Notes: generated by a model from the letters alone, not told the origin. DNA of 64,000 bases from Plantactinospora sp. BC1 (GCF_003030345.1 NZ_CP028158.1:992001-1056000), one strand, 5' to 3'. Shown: positions 1 to 7,931, counted from the stretch's first letter. Numbers and translations: made by a program.

Positions 1-63
1 GAGCGCGGCTCCGAGGCGCTGGCCGGCGGCGATCTGTTCGGCGGTGAGCGGCTGGCGAACCAT
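1..63 (-). CDS. N-terminus of a helix-turn-helix (XRE-like) regulator, partial
   Basis: Reading leftward from an ATG at 63-61, the window edge gives only 21 residues, beginning MVRQPLTAEQIAAGQRLGAA. This resembles the first helix of XRE/Cro-type DNA-binding proteins, which often start with a short polar leader followed by a 'xxxGxxLxxxR' helix. The gene is divergent from methionine aminopeptidase, an arrangement common in actinomycetes. The rest lies outside the window, so the family call rests on a very short stretch and on gene neighbourhood. Confidence 0.45.
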   Translation of the reverse strand, partial: MVRQPLTAEQIAAGQRLGAAL

Positions 64-101
64 GCCCGCAGGATACCCCCGGAGCAACCCCGACCCGGCG
101 T

Positions 102-115
102 GGTATAAAAATACC
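102..115 (+). promoter_or_regulatory. Putative -10 region with small inverted repeat upstream of map
   Basis: The AT-rich sequence GGTATAAAAATACC is unusual in this GC-rich context. It holds a TATAAA hexamer (104-109) and a GGTAT/ATACC inverted repeat. It lies between the divergent regulator gene and map, about 25 nt before the map start, so it could be the map -10 region and an operator for the divergent XRE protein. No convincing -35 was identified. Confidence 0.35.
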
Positions 116-138
116 GGCACGTGGAGAGGGAGGCTGTG

Positions 139-957
139 GTGATCGAGTTCAAGTCCGCCGAGGAGATCGGCCGGATGGCGGTGGCCGGCCAGTTCGTCGG
201 CGAGTTGCTCGCCGAACTGAGCGATGTCGCCGCGGTCGGCGTCAACCTGCTGGACCTCGAACACCACGCCCGGCGCCGGATCTCCGAACGCGGCGCCGAG
301 TCCTGCTACTGGGACTACGCCCCGTCGTTCGGTCGCGGTCCGTTCCGCAACGTGCTGTGCCTGTCGGTCAACGACGCGGTGCTGCACGGCCTGCCGCACG
401 ACTACGTTCTGCGCGACGGTGACCTGCTCAGCATCGACATGGCGGCCGGCATCGACGGCTGGGTCGCCGACTCCGCGCTCTCCGTCATCGTCGGCACCCC
501 CGACCCGGCCGACCTGAAGCTGATCGAGGCCACCGAGGTCGCGCTGGAGGCCGGCATCACCGCCGCCCAGCCCGGCGGCCGGCTCGGCGACATCTCCGCC
601 GCGATCGGCGAGGTCGCCGACTCGTACGGGTACAGCGTCAACGGCGAGTTCGGCGGCCACGGCATCGGCCGCACCATGCACGAGGCCCCGCACGTCTCGA
701 ACAGGGGCCGGCCCCGGCGCGGCCTGAAACTCGAACCCGGCCTCACCATCGCCATCGAGCCCTGGTTCTGCCGCTCCACCGACAAGATCAGGTTCGACGA
801 GGACGGCTGGACGATCCGCTCCGCCGACGGCTCCCGCACCGCGCACTCCGAACACACGGTCGCCATCACGGCTGCCGGCCCCCGGGTCCTGACCCGCCGC
901 CCCACGCCGAGCGCCGCCTCGACCGAGCTGGCCGAAAAGCCCGGCACAGCCTCCTGA
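139..957 (+). CDS. map: Type I methionine aminopeptidase
   Basis: Cytoplasmic metalloenzyme that removes the initiator methionine from nascent proteins. The five metal ligands of the pita-bread fold are visible in order: Asp in SIDMAAG, Asp in WVADSA, His in GGHGIGRTMHE, Glu in IAIEPW and Glu in HSEHTV. Length (about 272 aa) fits the family. Frame-open GTG codons occur at 121, 136 and 139; GTG 139 was chosen because GGGAGG ends 5 nt before it. The neighbouring divergent XRE-type gene matches the usual actinobacterial context. This is a housekeeping-type flank with no obvious tie to the biosynthetic cluster, although antibiotic producers often carry extra map copies. Confidence 0.93.
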   Translation: MIEFKSAEEIGRMAVAGQFVGELLAELSDVAAVGVNLLDLEHHARRRISERGAESCYWDYAPSFGRGPFRNVLCLSVNDAVLHGLPHDYVLRDGDLLSIDMAAGIDGWVADSALSVIVGTPDPADLKLIEATEVALEAGITAAQPGGRLGDISAAIGEVADSYGYSVNGEFGGHGIGRTMHEAPHVSNRGRPRRGLKLEPGLTIAIEPWFCRSTDKIRFDEDGWTIRSADGSRTAHSEHTVAITAAGPRVLTRRPTPSAASTELAEKPGTAS

Positions 958-1032
958 CCCCCGGGCACTCCGGTGACCGGGGCGTGGCGGTCGGCCACAG
1001 TGGACTTTCGCCGGGGTACTAGGCTGGTCGGC

Positions 1033-1584
1033 ATGTCCCGCCCGACGCCCGAGGGGCGCTCGACCGGCAAGCTGGTGCGGGCCTCCGACGAGGTCATCGC
1101 CCGCATCGAGCAACAGGTCCTGCCGAAGGTCAGCCCGACCCGACGGGTGACGCTGGCGGGGACGTACGCCTTCATCCTCACCTGGCCGCCGGTCTTCGTC
1201 GCGCTCGCGGTCACGACCATCGTCGCGCCGTCGCTGACCGACGGAGCCGGTGTCGGGCGGACCGCCCTCTGGGCGCTACAGTTCGCCGTCCTGATCGCGA
1301 TCTCGGCGATGCTCGGCACACTGCGGCGGGGTGCCGCCGAGCGTGATGCGGCCGACCCGGACGACTCGACCCGGAGGATCGCGCTGCGCCTCGCGCTGCA
1401 CGCGCTGCTCACCGCCGCCTGCGCCGGCCTGGTGCTGGCCCCGCAGGGACTCTCAGTCGGCCAGATCGCCTGGCTGACGGCCGTGCTCGTCGTCGTGCTG
1501 CACCTACTGCCCCTGGTCGGGGCCAGGCTGCTGCGCCGATCCGGTCGGGGTCGCCAAGCCGGCCTGTCCGAGCCGACGCCCTGA
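1033..1584 (+). CDS. Hypothetical small membrane protein
   Basis: About 183 aa. After a charged N-terminal segment of about 40 residues there are four hydrophobic stretches, roughly residues 43-64, 77-94, 119-138 and 146-163, so this is probably a four-helix inner-membrane protein. ATG 1033 is preferred over the upstream in-frame start at 973 because a TANNNT-type -10 (TAGGCT, 1020-1025) sits just upstream, typical of leaderless actinomycete transcripts. No family is recognised. The 3' end overlaps the convergent carbamoyltransferase gene by 81 nt. Probably outside the biosynthetic cluster. Confidence 0.6.
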   Translation: MSRPTPEGRSTGKLVRASDEVIARIEQQVLPKVSPTRRVTLAGTYAFILTWPPVFVALAVTTIVAPSLTDGAGVGRTALWALQFAVLIAISAMLGTLRRGAAERDAADPDDSTRRIALRLALHALLTAACAGLVLAPQGLSVGQIAWLTAVLVVVLHLLPLVGARLLRRSGRGRQAGLSEPTP

Positions 1585-2577
1585 CCCTCCGTCGCTCGCG
1601 GCACGATCCTCGACGGCTCCCAACAGGGACTCCAGCACCGCCATCGCGCTGTAGAGCTTCATCCGCGCCTGGGACCAGGCGATCGACCGGGGGCCGTCCA
1701 GGACCGCCCCGGCCACCTCGTCGCCGCGATGCGCCGGCAGGTCGTGCAGGAACAGCGCTCCGGGCGACCGCTCCAGAAACGCCTGGTCGACGTAGAACGG
1801 GCGGAACGTCTCCCGCCACGCCGGATCCGCCTTGCTGGTGCCGGTCGTCTGCCACCGGGTCGTGTAGACGAAGTCCACGCCGCGCCGCGCCTCGGCCGGG
1901 TCGTGGCACTCCGTGAGCCGCCCACCGCCCGCCGCGGCGCACTCGGCGGCCCGGTCGAGTACGGCGGCCGGCAGGGCGTACCCGGGCGGGGTCAGGAACG
2001 TCAGGTCGACACCGGGGAACGCCGCCGCACCCAGGGCCAGCGCGGTGGCGGTGTTGTTCGCCTCCCCGACGTAGAGCAGCCGCACCCCGGCGACACCGCC
2101 CCGGTGCAGCACGATGGTGGCCAGGTCGCAGACGGCCTGGGTCGGATGCTCCTCGGCCGCCATCGCGTTGACCACCGGGATGCCGCTGCTCGCCGCGAGC
2201 AGCCGCATGTCGGCCAGGGGTCCCGCGGTCCGCACGACCAGGCCGTCGAGCATCAGGCCGAACATCCGGCCGGTGTCCGCGAGCGACTCCCCGGTGCCGA
2301 GTTGCAGGTCGTCCGGGCCGTAGCTGACCACCTGGGCGCCGAGCCGCCCGGCCGCGACGGTGAAGGCCGTGCGGGTCCGGGTGGAGGTCTTCGTGAAGAG
2401 CACGCCGACGCTACGCCCGCGCAGCGGCCCGGTGGCCACCACATCCGGGTCGCGGTACGGCTCGACCGAGCGGGTGACCAGCCGGTCGAGGGCGGCGAAC
2501 GGCAGATCGGCCAGGGACAGCAGGCTCGGCGCGGACCGGTGCGGCGGCGGACCGACGAACGGCGCGGACATCGACAC
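1504..2577 (-). CDS. Ornithine/aspartate carbamoyltransferase-family enzyme, probable diaminopropionate (VioL-like) carbamoyltransferase
   Basis: Transfers carbamoyl from carbamoyl phosphate to an amine. The carbamoyl-phosphate loop FTKTSTRTRTAF (residues about 61-72) and EEHPTQ are intact. The amino-acid-binding parts differ from true ArgF: the ornithine HCLPAHRG motif reads HDLPAHRG, and the SMG loop is replaced by WQTTGTS. A different amine acceptor is therefore likely. It is the last gene of the operon with the SbnB-like Dap gene, 27 nt after it; the trio with the SbnA-like gene parallels VioB/VioK/VioL of viomycin, where Dap is carbamoylated to ureidoalanine. GTG 2577 was chosen because GGAGG precedes it by 6 nt. 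The C-terminal 40 residues are a polar tail that overlaps the convergent membrane-protein gene. Substrate is inference. Confidence 0.82.
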   Translation of the reverse strand: MSMSAPFVGPPPHRSAPSLLSLADLPFAALDRLVTRSVEPYRDPDVVATGPLRGRSVGVLFTKTSTRTRTAFTVAAGRLGAQVVSYGPDDLQLGTGESLADTGRMFGLMLDGLVVRTAGPLADMRLLAASSGIPVVNAMAAEEHPTQAVCDLATIVLHRGGVAGVRLLYVGEANNTATALALGAAAFPGVDLTFLTPPGYALPAAVLDRAAECAAAGGGRLTECHDPAEARRGVDFVYTTRWQTTGTSKADPAWRETFRPFYVDQAFLERSPGALFLHDLPAHRGDEVAGAVLDGPRSIAWSQARMKLYSAMAVLESLLGAVEDRAASDGGSGRRLGQAGLATPTGSAQQPGPDQGQ

Positions 2578-2604
2578 GGGCAGCCTCCAACGTCGACGCG
2601 ACTC

Positions 2605-3654
2605 TCAGAACAGCTCCAGCCGCACACCCGCGTCGGTTCTGGCCGCCACGGTGGCGACCGCGTCGACCAGCCCGACGTCCAGGACGGCCATGCCGAACGG
2701 ATTGCTGACCACGTATCCGGTGCCGGGGCGCCGGGCGGGTCGGTGGCCGAGCAGGACCTGGCCGAGGCTGCCGTCCAGGGGACGGCCGGTCGACGCCGTG
2801 CCGGCGGAACCGCCCTCGTCCGTCCACAGTAGCTTATCGTCCTGCATCAGCCGGCCCATGATCCGGCGCGGGTTCTCCCGGATGAGGTCGGCGTCGTCCA
2901 CGTAGATCGCCTCGGCGCCGAGGATCGCCTCCTCGGTGAGGTCGTCGAGTGAGACGTGTGCGACGAAGCCGCCCGAGGGCAACCACGACGGCGGGATGTA
3001 CGGCGTGTCGCTGGTGGTCACCGTGACCAGGACGGGTGCCACGCCGACCGCCCGGCGCGCGTCCGGCGCCACCTCGACCGCGAGCCGCGGATAGGCGGCA
3101 CGGGCCCGGTCGGCGAACGCCTCGGCCCGGTCGGGTACGACGTCGAAGACGTACACCCGGCGCAGCGTGGGGAAGCCGGCGACCATCAGTTCGAGGTGGG
3201 TGCTGGCGAGTACGCCGGCACCGAGGAAGGTGACCGCGTCCGGCTCGACGGGGCCGAGTTCGCGCAGACTGAGCAGCGTGTAGGCGGCCGTACGCACCGC
3301 GCTGAGCCGGGCCGCCTCGGCGACCAGCACCGGTCGTGCCGTCTCCGGGTCGAAGACGAAACTGAGCCCACCGGCCCGTTCACGGCCGTGTTTCGGATTG
3401 CTCACGGCGGCGTTGATGAGCTTCATCCCGTACGCCGTCCCGCCGCCCGCCGCCGGGACCGCGCCGAGCATGGCGATCGCCCGGCTGTAGGCGCCCTCCC
3501 CGTTCGTCCAGCTCAGGTAGCCCTCGGCCGGCATCGTGGTGCGGCCCAGCGTGTGTGCCCGGACCAGGTCGGCGACGACCTCCACGGGATCGATCTCGCG
3601 CAGGCACGCGCTCACCGCAGCCCGGTCGAGAAAGCGCAGCGTCTCCATGGTCAC
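2605..3654 (-). CDS. SbnB/VioK-like dehydrogenase (ornithine cyclodeaminase/mu-crystallin family), 2,3-diaminopropionate synthesis
   Basis: Family members of the SbnB type oxidatively cleave N-(2-amino-2-carboxyethyl)-L-glutamate with NAD to give L-2,3-diaminopropionate and 2-oxoglutarate. The protein (about 350 aa) has the family substrate Lys region (GMKLINA), the Rossmann glycine motif FLGAGVLAS and the downstream HVSLDDL segment. An SbnA-type partner lies at 20.8-21.9 kb, which favours the SbnB role over plain ornithine cyclodeaminase. Translation is coupled to the DOI synthase gene: GTG 3654 overlaps its TGA (GTGA). ATG 3648 is an alternative start, 10 nt after GGGAGG. The window therefore appears to encode its own Dap supply. 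Confidence 0.85.
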   Translation of the reverse strand: MTMETLRFLDRAAVSACLREIDPVEVVADLVRAHTLGRTTMPAEGYLSWTNGEGAYSRAIAMLGAVPAAGGGTAYGMKLINAAVSNPKHGRERAGGLSFVFDPETARPVLVAEAARLSAVRTAAYTLLSLRELGPVEPDAVTFLGAGVLASTHLELMVAGFPTLRRVYVFDVVPDRAEAFADRARAAYPRLAVEVAPDARRAVGVAPVLVTVTTSDTPYIPPSWLPSGGFVAHVSLDDLTEEAILGAEAIYVDDADLIRENPRRIMGRLMQDDKLLWTDEGGSAGTASTGRPLDGSLGQVLLGHRPARRPGTGYVVSNPFGMAVLDVGLVDAVATVAARTDAGVRLELF

Positions 3655-4805
3655 GAAGCCTCCCATCCGGTGCCGGCCCGGCCCGCCACCGCCCGCAGTG
3701 CCGTGCCGACGATCGCCTCGGGGACCGCCACCAGCGGGTGCCCGTCGGGCGCGGAGACCGGTCGCCCGTCCGCCCCGAGCAGCACCATCGGAATCTCGTG
3801 CTGTGCACAGCGGATGTAGCCGCGCTTGTTGTCCATCGCCAGCACCGCCCGTACGGCGGCCAGGTCGAGGGCGTGGAAGCGGCGCGCCGGGTCGGGAAGC
3901 TCCAGCAGCGACACCAGGAAACGGTGCCGATCCAGCTCACGGTCGGGCAGGCCGTACGCCGTCGCGCTGATCGTGGCGGCGACCAGCATCCCCCAGGCGA
4001 CCGCCTCGCCGTGCCCCATCCCGCCCCGGGAGGTGAACTCCAACGCGTGCCCGACCGTGTGCCCGTACTCGAAGATCAGCGCCTGCCGCCGCTCCCGAGG
4101 ATCGGTCTCCAGATAGGAGGCCTTGGCGGTGATCCCGATGTCCAGCAGGTCCAGCAGCCCGTCGGTCGGCCGGTCGACCAACGCCTTCACCGCCCCGACG
4201 AACTGGTCCTCCAGGCGGGGCATCGCGATCAGCACGTTCTTGGCCATCTCGGCCAGCCCGGTGAGCATCTGCGGGTGCGGCACCGAGCGCAGCCAGCCGA
4301 GGTCGCAGGCGATGAGCGAGGGCGGGAAGTAGGTGCCGCAGAGGTTCTTGCCACCGCTGAGGTTCACCCCCTGCTTCAGGGAGAGCACCGAGTCGAACGC
4401 CGCCACGGGGGTGGTGGGCAGGTGCACCAGGCGGGTACCCCGGTAGAGCAGCGCGGCGGTGAGGCCGGCGACGTTGCCGACCAGGCCGCCGCCCATCGCG
4501 ACGACGAGCGAGCCGCGCCGGACCCGCCGTTCCACCGCGAACTCCAGGATCTCCTGCACGGCGGCGAGGGTCTTGCGCGGCTCGACGGCGTCCAGCACGA
4601 ACCGCTCCAGCCGGGCCCGGCCGGCCAGCCGTCGCATGACCGGCTCGGCGTGCGGCAGGGCGTGCCGGTCGACGACGAACAGCACCGAGCCGCTGCCGCC
4701 GCACTCCGCCTCGACCGACTGCGCGACGGCGGCGGCGCAGTCGATGCCGTACCGGTACGGCACGCGGGCACCGTCCAGCGTCAGCGTCCGTTCCGACAAC
4801 GTCAT
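3651..4805 (-). CDS. 2-deoxy-scyllo-inosose synthase (sugar-phosphate cyclase family)
   Basis: Converts glucose 6-phosphate to the carbocycle 2-deoxy-scyllo-inosose, the first step of 2-deoxystreptamine aminoglycosides. The 384-residue protein has the NAD loop GGGLVGNVAG (105-114) and zinc ligands E186, H249 (FEYGHTVGH) and H265 (GMGHGEA). It carries the segment SVLSLKQGVN (139-148) followed by GKNLCGTYFPP. That segment matches DOI synthases such as BtrC; 3-dehydroquinate synthases have an SSVGGKT-type sequence there. MDNKRGYI near the C-terminus is also DOI-synthase-like. RBS GGAGGAG lies upstream of ATG 4805. It sits 42 nt after a free-standing condensation enzyme and overlaps the Dap dehydrogenase gene. 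No DOI aminotransferase (BtrS/NeoB type) is in the window, so the fate of DOI is open. Confidence 0.88.
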   Translation of the reverse strand: MTLSERTLTLDGARVPYRYGIDCAAAVAQSVEAECGGSGSVLFVVDRHALPHAEPVMRRLAGRARLERFVLDAVEPRKTLAAVQEILEFAVERRVRRGSLVVAMGGGLVGNVAGLTAALLYRGTRLVHLPTTPVAAFDSVLSLKQGVNLSGGKNLCGTYFPPSLIACDLGWLRSVPHPQMLTGLAEMAKNVLIAMPRLEDQFVGAVKALVDRPTDGLLDLLDIGITAKASYLETDPRERRQALIFEYGHTVGHALEFTSRGGMGHGEAVAWGMLVAATISATAYGLPDRELDRHRFLVSLLELPDPARRFHALDLAAVRAVLAMDNKRGYIRCAQHEIPMVLLGADGRPVSAPDGHPLVAVPEAIVGTALRAVAGRAGTGWEAS

Positions 4806-4847
4806 GTCTTCTGTCTCCTCCGGTGCCGTCCGGGCCGGGTGGCCGCG

Positions 4848-6242
4848 CTAGAGCAGGCCGGTCGGGCCGACCGGGCGGGTGGGCGCCACGGCGAGCGTCG
4901 CCACGGCGCTCTGGTACTGGCCGACCAGCTCGGCGACCATCTCCTGGCGGAAGAAGCTGGGGTTGTAGAGCAGCACCCCGCCCCGGCGGTCGGCGTCGAT
5001 CACGACGCCGGGAGCGCCCCGGCGAATCCACAGTGGAATTCGTTCGGGTGGTGCGGTCGGCGACCACTCGGGCCGGACGCTCTCCGCGCCGCCGTCCGGG
5101 GGTGCGGCGGTCGCCCGCTCCCCCTCCTCCGGGACCGTCCCCCGCGCCGGTACGGCCGACTGGAACCACGCGTCGAAGAGATGGATGAACGGCCAGGGCC
5201 GCTGCTGCCGGAAGGTCGGGTTGACCGCGTCGGCGATCTCGGTGAACGAGGCGGCGTGCCGCAGCGCGTCCACGTTGGCCCGGTGCGCCGTGGCCACGTG
5301 TTCCAGGAACGAGCGGCCCGGATCGGCCGAGAGCGGCAGGTAGATGTTGGTGGTGAACTGGCCGATCACGCCGGTGCTGTCGGGCGTGTCCCGGCCGAGG
5401 GTGGTGCTGCCGAGGACCAGGCGCCGCTGACCGGTCCGACCGGCGAGCACCAGATGGTACGCCGCGAGCAGCACCGTGAACGGCGTGGTGCGGGCGGTGG
5501 TGGCGACGGTCCGTACCGCGTCGGCCACCTCCGGCGGGAGGCTGAACCGGTACTGTCCCTCGCCCTGTAGGTCGGTGCTCCGGTGCTCGACCGGGAACGG
5601 CAGCGGCCCGGGCAGCGGGGTCAGCGCCGCCCGCCAGTACGCGGCCCGTCCGTTCGTCCGGTCGCGCAGCCGGCGCTGCCGTTCGGCCACCTCCTGGAAG
5701 CCGATCACGGGTGGCGGCTGCGGCGGTCGCAGGCCGCTCCTCGTCCGGTACGCCGCGTCCAGGTCGTCCAGGAACACGCTTATCGACCAGCCGTCCGCGA
5801 TCACGTGGAACATGCAGACGAGCAGGATGTTCCGGTCGGCCGCGAGGCGGACCAGGGTGACCTGCCAGAGCGGTCCGGCGAGGAGGTCGAAGTCCCGGTA
5901 CCGCTCGGAGAAGGCGAGTTCGGCGAGGTCGCGCTCCTGCTCGTCTCCGGCCAGGCCGCGCAGGTCGACGACCCGCAGCGGCGGCTCGACGGCCGGGTCG
6001 ACCCGGATCCACGGGTCGCAGCCGGTGCTGAGGAAGCGGGTACGCAGCGAGTCGTGTCGCGCCGCCACGTCGGCCAGTGCGGCGGCGAGCACCTCGCTGT
6101 CCAGGTCGACGTCGAGTTCGACGGTCTGTACGACGTTGAACTTCGCCTGCCCGGGGTCGTCCGGCGCGAAGTACTTGGTGAACTCCCACACCGTCTCCTG
6201 GCTCGGTGCCAGGGCCAGCGGGGTGGGAGCGCCGGAACTCAT
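4848..6242 (-). CDS. Free-standing NRPS condensation-domain enzyme
   Basis: A 464-residue protein consisting of one condensation (C) domain, with no adenylation or carrier domain. Its HHxxxDG core reads FHVIADG, so the catalytic second His and the structural Asp-Gly are kept. The downstream DFVxGxx-type latch region is also recognisable (STTLGRDTPDSTGVIGQFT). Stand-alone C enzymes such as VibH and SgcC5 join a carrier-bound acyl group to a soluble amine or alcohol. Start ATG 6242 overlaps the glycosyltransferase stop (ATGA). Position immediately before the DOI synthase suggests the acceptor could be a cyclitol-derived amine or hydroxyl, but this is inference. Confidence 0.85.
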   Translation of the reverse strand: MSSGAPTPLALAPSQETVWEFTKYFAPDDPGQAKFNVVQTVELDVDLDSEVLAAALADVAARHDSLRTRFLSTGCDPWIRVDPAVEPPLRVVDLRGLAGDEQERDLAELAFSERYRDFDLLAGPLWQVTLVRLAADRNILLVCMFHVIADGWSISVFLDDLDAAYRTRSGLRPPQPPPVIGFQEVAERQRRLRDRTNGRAAYWRAALTPLPGPLPFPVEHRSTDLQGEGQYRFSLPPEVADAVRTVATTARTTPFTVLLAAYHLVLAGRTGQRRLVLGSTTLGRDTPDSTGVIGQFTTNIYLPLSADPGRSFLEHVATAHRANVDALRHAASFTEIADAVNPTFRQQRPWPFIHLFDAWFQSAVPARGTVPEEGERATAAPPDGGAESVRPEWSPTAPPERIPLWIRRGAPGVVIDADRRGGVLLYNPSFFRQEMVAELVGQYQSAVATLAVAPTRPVGPTGLL

Positions 6243-7357
6243 CGCGGTTGCCCGTCCGCCGGGCCGTCGGGGCTCGACGGATCGGCGTTGGTCGCCGCCC
6301 GGCGGGTCGGCTCGTCGACCCACTCGAACTCGCCGAACAGGTAGTCCGGCCGGCCGAGCTGGATGGCGGCGACGGCCTTGCCGGCATCGTTCGACCAGTC
6401 CAGCAGCGCGCAGGCCACCGCGTCGCGGACCGGGTGGGGTCCGTCGCCCGGCCGGTACCGGCGGTAGGCGTCCCGGGCCAGCAACGCGGCGGCGACGAGT
6501 GGGGCGGCCAGCAGGCTGCGCCCCCGGGTGACCCGGGCGGCGGCGACACCGGCCGCCGCGGCCACGCCGACGGCGCTGACGGCGTTCGTCTTGGCGCGGC
6601 GCCGGCCCGGGTGCACCTGGGAGAGCCACTGTCCCGACCGGCCGTACGTGTAGAGCCGCTGGCACACCGCGCGGAGCGACTCGCTGTTGCCCGGGTGGTG
6701 GATCACCTCTGCCTTGGGGTCGCACTCGATGACGTAGCCGGCCGCGCTCAGTCGCAGCCCGAGGTCGACGTCCTCGCCGGCGACCACGGTCAGGGTGTCC
6801 TCGGCGAAGCCGCCGACCTGCTGGAAGGCCGACTTGCGCAGCGCCAGGTTGGAGGTGGTGGCCCAGGTGACCCGGGTGTACCTGATCGGCCGGTCGAAGG
6901 CGGTGTTCAGGTACGGCGAGCGGCGTGCCACGCGGAAGACCGCGGTGTCGCTGTCCCGGACCCGGGTCGGGCCGGCCACGCCCGCGACGTGCCGTGGCGC
7001 GCTGTGCAGCCGCGACACGTGCCGCTGCAACACGTCGGGCGCGAGTTGGCAGTCGGAGTCGGTGAAGAGCACGAGGTCGTGGCGGGCCAGCGCGACCCCG
7101 AGGTTGCGTTTCGCGCCGACGTGCCGGGGACCGGTCACGTACCGGGCGCCGGCGCGCTCGCAGTTGGCCCGGTGCCGGGCGGCGTCCTCGGCGCAGGAGT
7201 CGTCGACGACGACCACCTCCACCGGCGCCGGGCAGCGGGCCGCCGCCACGGCGAGGCTCTCCAGGAGGTCGGCGAGTTCGGCCACCCGCCCGCGTACCGG
7301 GACCACGACCGAAATGCCTGGTGGATCGGCCGCCGGTGGTGGCAACTCGCCGCTCAC
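6239..7357 (-). CDS. Family 2 glycosyltransferase
   Basis: A 372-residue GT-A fold protein. It starts with the nucleotide-binding strand ISVVVPVRGR and VVVVDDS, has the metal-binding DxD motif as FTDSDCQL, and the acidic catalytic GEDVDLGLR segment followed by a conserved histidine region (EVIHHPGNS). A hydrophobic alanine/valine-rich stretch near residues 255-300 may attach it to the membrane. The architecture resembles GT2 enzymes such as mycofactocin MftF. It heads the operon that contains the stand-alone C enzyme and DOI synthase, so it may glycosylate the cyclitol or the peptide; donor and acceptor are not predictable here. GTG 7357 follows AAAGGG by about 9 nt. Confidence 0.85.
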   Translation of the reverse strand: MSGELPPPAADPPGISVVVPVRGRVAELADLLESLAVAAARCPAPVEVVVVDDSCAEDAARHRANCERAGARYVTGPRHVGAKRNLGVALARHDLVLFTDSDCQLAPDVLQRHVSRLHSAPRHVAGVAGPTRVRDSDTAVFRVARRSPYLNTAFDRPIRYTRVTWATTSNLALRKSAFQQVGGFAEDTLTVVAGEDVDLGLRLSAAGYVIECDPKAEVIHHPGNSESLRAVCQRLYTYGRSGQWLSQVHPGRRRAKTNAVSAVGVAAAAGVAAARVTRGRSLLAAPLVAAALLARDAYRRYRPGDGPHPVRDAVACALLDWSNDAGKAVAAIQLGRPDYLFGEFEWVDEPTRRAATNADPSSPDGPADGQPR

Positions 7358-7389
7358 AATGACGCACCCTTTCGCGATTGCACCCCGAA

Positions 7390-7418
7390 TGCATACTGAT
7401 ACGTATTGTCAGCGAAAG
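7390..7418 (-). promoter_or_regulatory. Putative promoter/operator of the GT-C-DOIS operon
   Basis: Reading leftward, a weak -35 (TTTCGC, 7418-7413) and a -10 (TATGCA, 7395-7390) are 17 nt apart. Between them lies the inverted repeat CTGATACGTATTGTCAG (7396-7412) with a perfect ATACGTAT core. The patch is AT-rich compared with all neighbouring sequence. A regulator bound here would occupy the promoter spacer, so this is a good candidate operator. Hexamer assignments are tentative. Confidence 0.4.
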
Positions 7419-7487
7419 TTTCGGTTACGCCCTGCAATCCAACGGCAGAATCCGGCATGCGTTATCTCCATGCAGACGGTGAAAGGT

Positions 7488-7560
7488 GCAAGCAAAGTTG
7501 GCGGCGACCACTGGCGCATACGCTTGCGAAAGGACTTGCAACGGCAGTTGCGCGACTTGC
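7488..7560. promoter_or_regulatory. Phased TTGC repeats upstream of the GT-C-DOIS operon
   Basis: TTGC occurs at 7524, 7536, 7548 and 7557 (spacings 12, 12, 9), preceded by two GCAA copies in opposite orientation at 7488 and 7492. Repeats on roughly one helical turn suggest a cooperative protein-binding array about 130-200 nt upstream of the GT start. No known consensus is matched. The remainder of the 574-nt gap holds three hairpins annotated separately and no credible gene. Confidence 0.3.
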
Positions 7561-7637
7561 CGAACCCTAACCCGCAATCACGGACCGGTCCAGCGCGCTT
7601 CTCGACCCGCCCGATCCGGGACGTCGCAAAACGCGTT

Positions 7638-7656
7638 CGGGCCGGTGACCGGCCCG
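7638..7656. terminator. Short GC-rich palindrome in the strR-like/GT intergenic region
   Basis: Arms CGGGCCGGT (7638-7646) and ACCGGCCCG (7648-7656) are perfectly complementary with a 1-nt centre. It may be a terminator element behind the StrR-like gene or a protein-binding palindrome. There is no T-tract. Confidence 0.3.
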
Positions 7657-7725
7657 CAAATCGGCCACGACACGACCATGCCGGACCAGGGTGACCGGGC
7701 ATCCGTGGCGACCGGGCGAGATGTG

Positions 7726-7752
7726 CGCCGGGGCGTGGTCCACGCCCCGGCG
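7726..7752. terminator. Strong 12-bp stem-loop terminator
   Basis: Perfect arms CGCCGGGGCGTG (7726-7737) and CACGCCCCGGCG (7741-7752) enclose a GTC loop. It lies 180 nt beyond the stop of the StrR-like gene and about 370 nt before the glycosyltransferase start. The stem stability without a U-tract is typical of actinomycete factor-independent terminators. Confidence 0.6.
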
Positions 7753-7885
7753 GGTACGACGTCCGCGCGGCCGGAGGTGGCCCGATCGGCGAGCCGGACT
7801 CGACGTCGGCGGCGCCAGACACCTCAGCCCGCCCGGCATGTCGACGCCGAGCGGGCTGCTTCGAGGGGTTGCGGGGTACGTCGTG

Positions 7886-7901
7886 CCGGGCGGCTGCCCG
7901 G
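7886..7901. terminator. Hairpin just downstream of the StrR-like gene
   Basis: CCGGGC (7886-7891) and GCCCGG (7896-7901) form a 6-bp stem with a GGCT loop, 31-46 nt after the StrR-like stop codon. This is the nearest terminator candidate for that gene. Confidence 0.4.
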
Positions 7902-7931
7902 AGGGCTGCGGGGTGTGCCGGCGACGGCCGG

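Noticed and set aside
3651-4805. Annotation as a shikimate-pathway 3-dehydroquinate synthase
   Set aside because: The SVLSLKQGVN...GTYFPP region and MDNKRGYI tail are DOI-synthase features; the dehydroquinate-synthase SSVGGKT-type sequence is missing and no aro genes are nearby.
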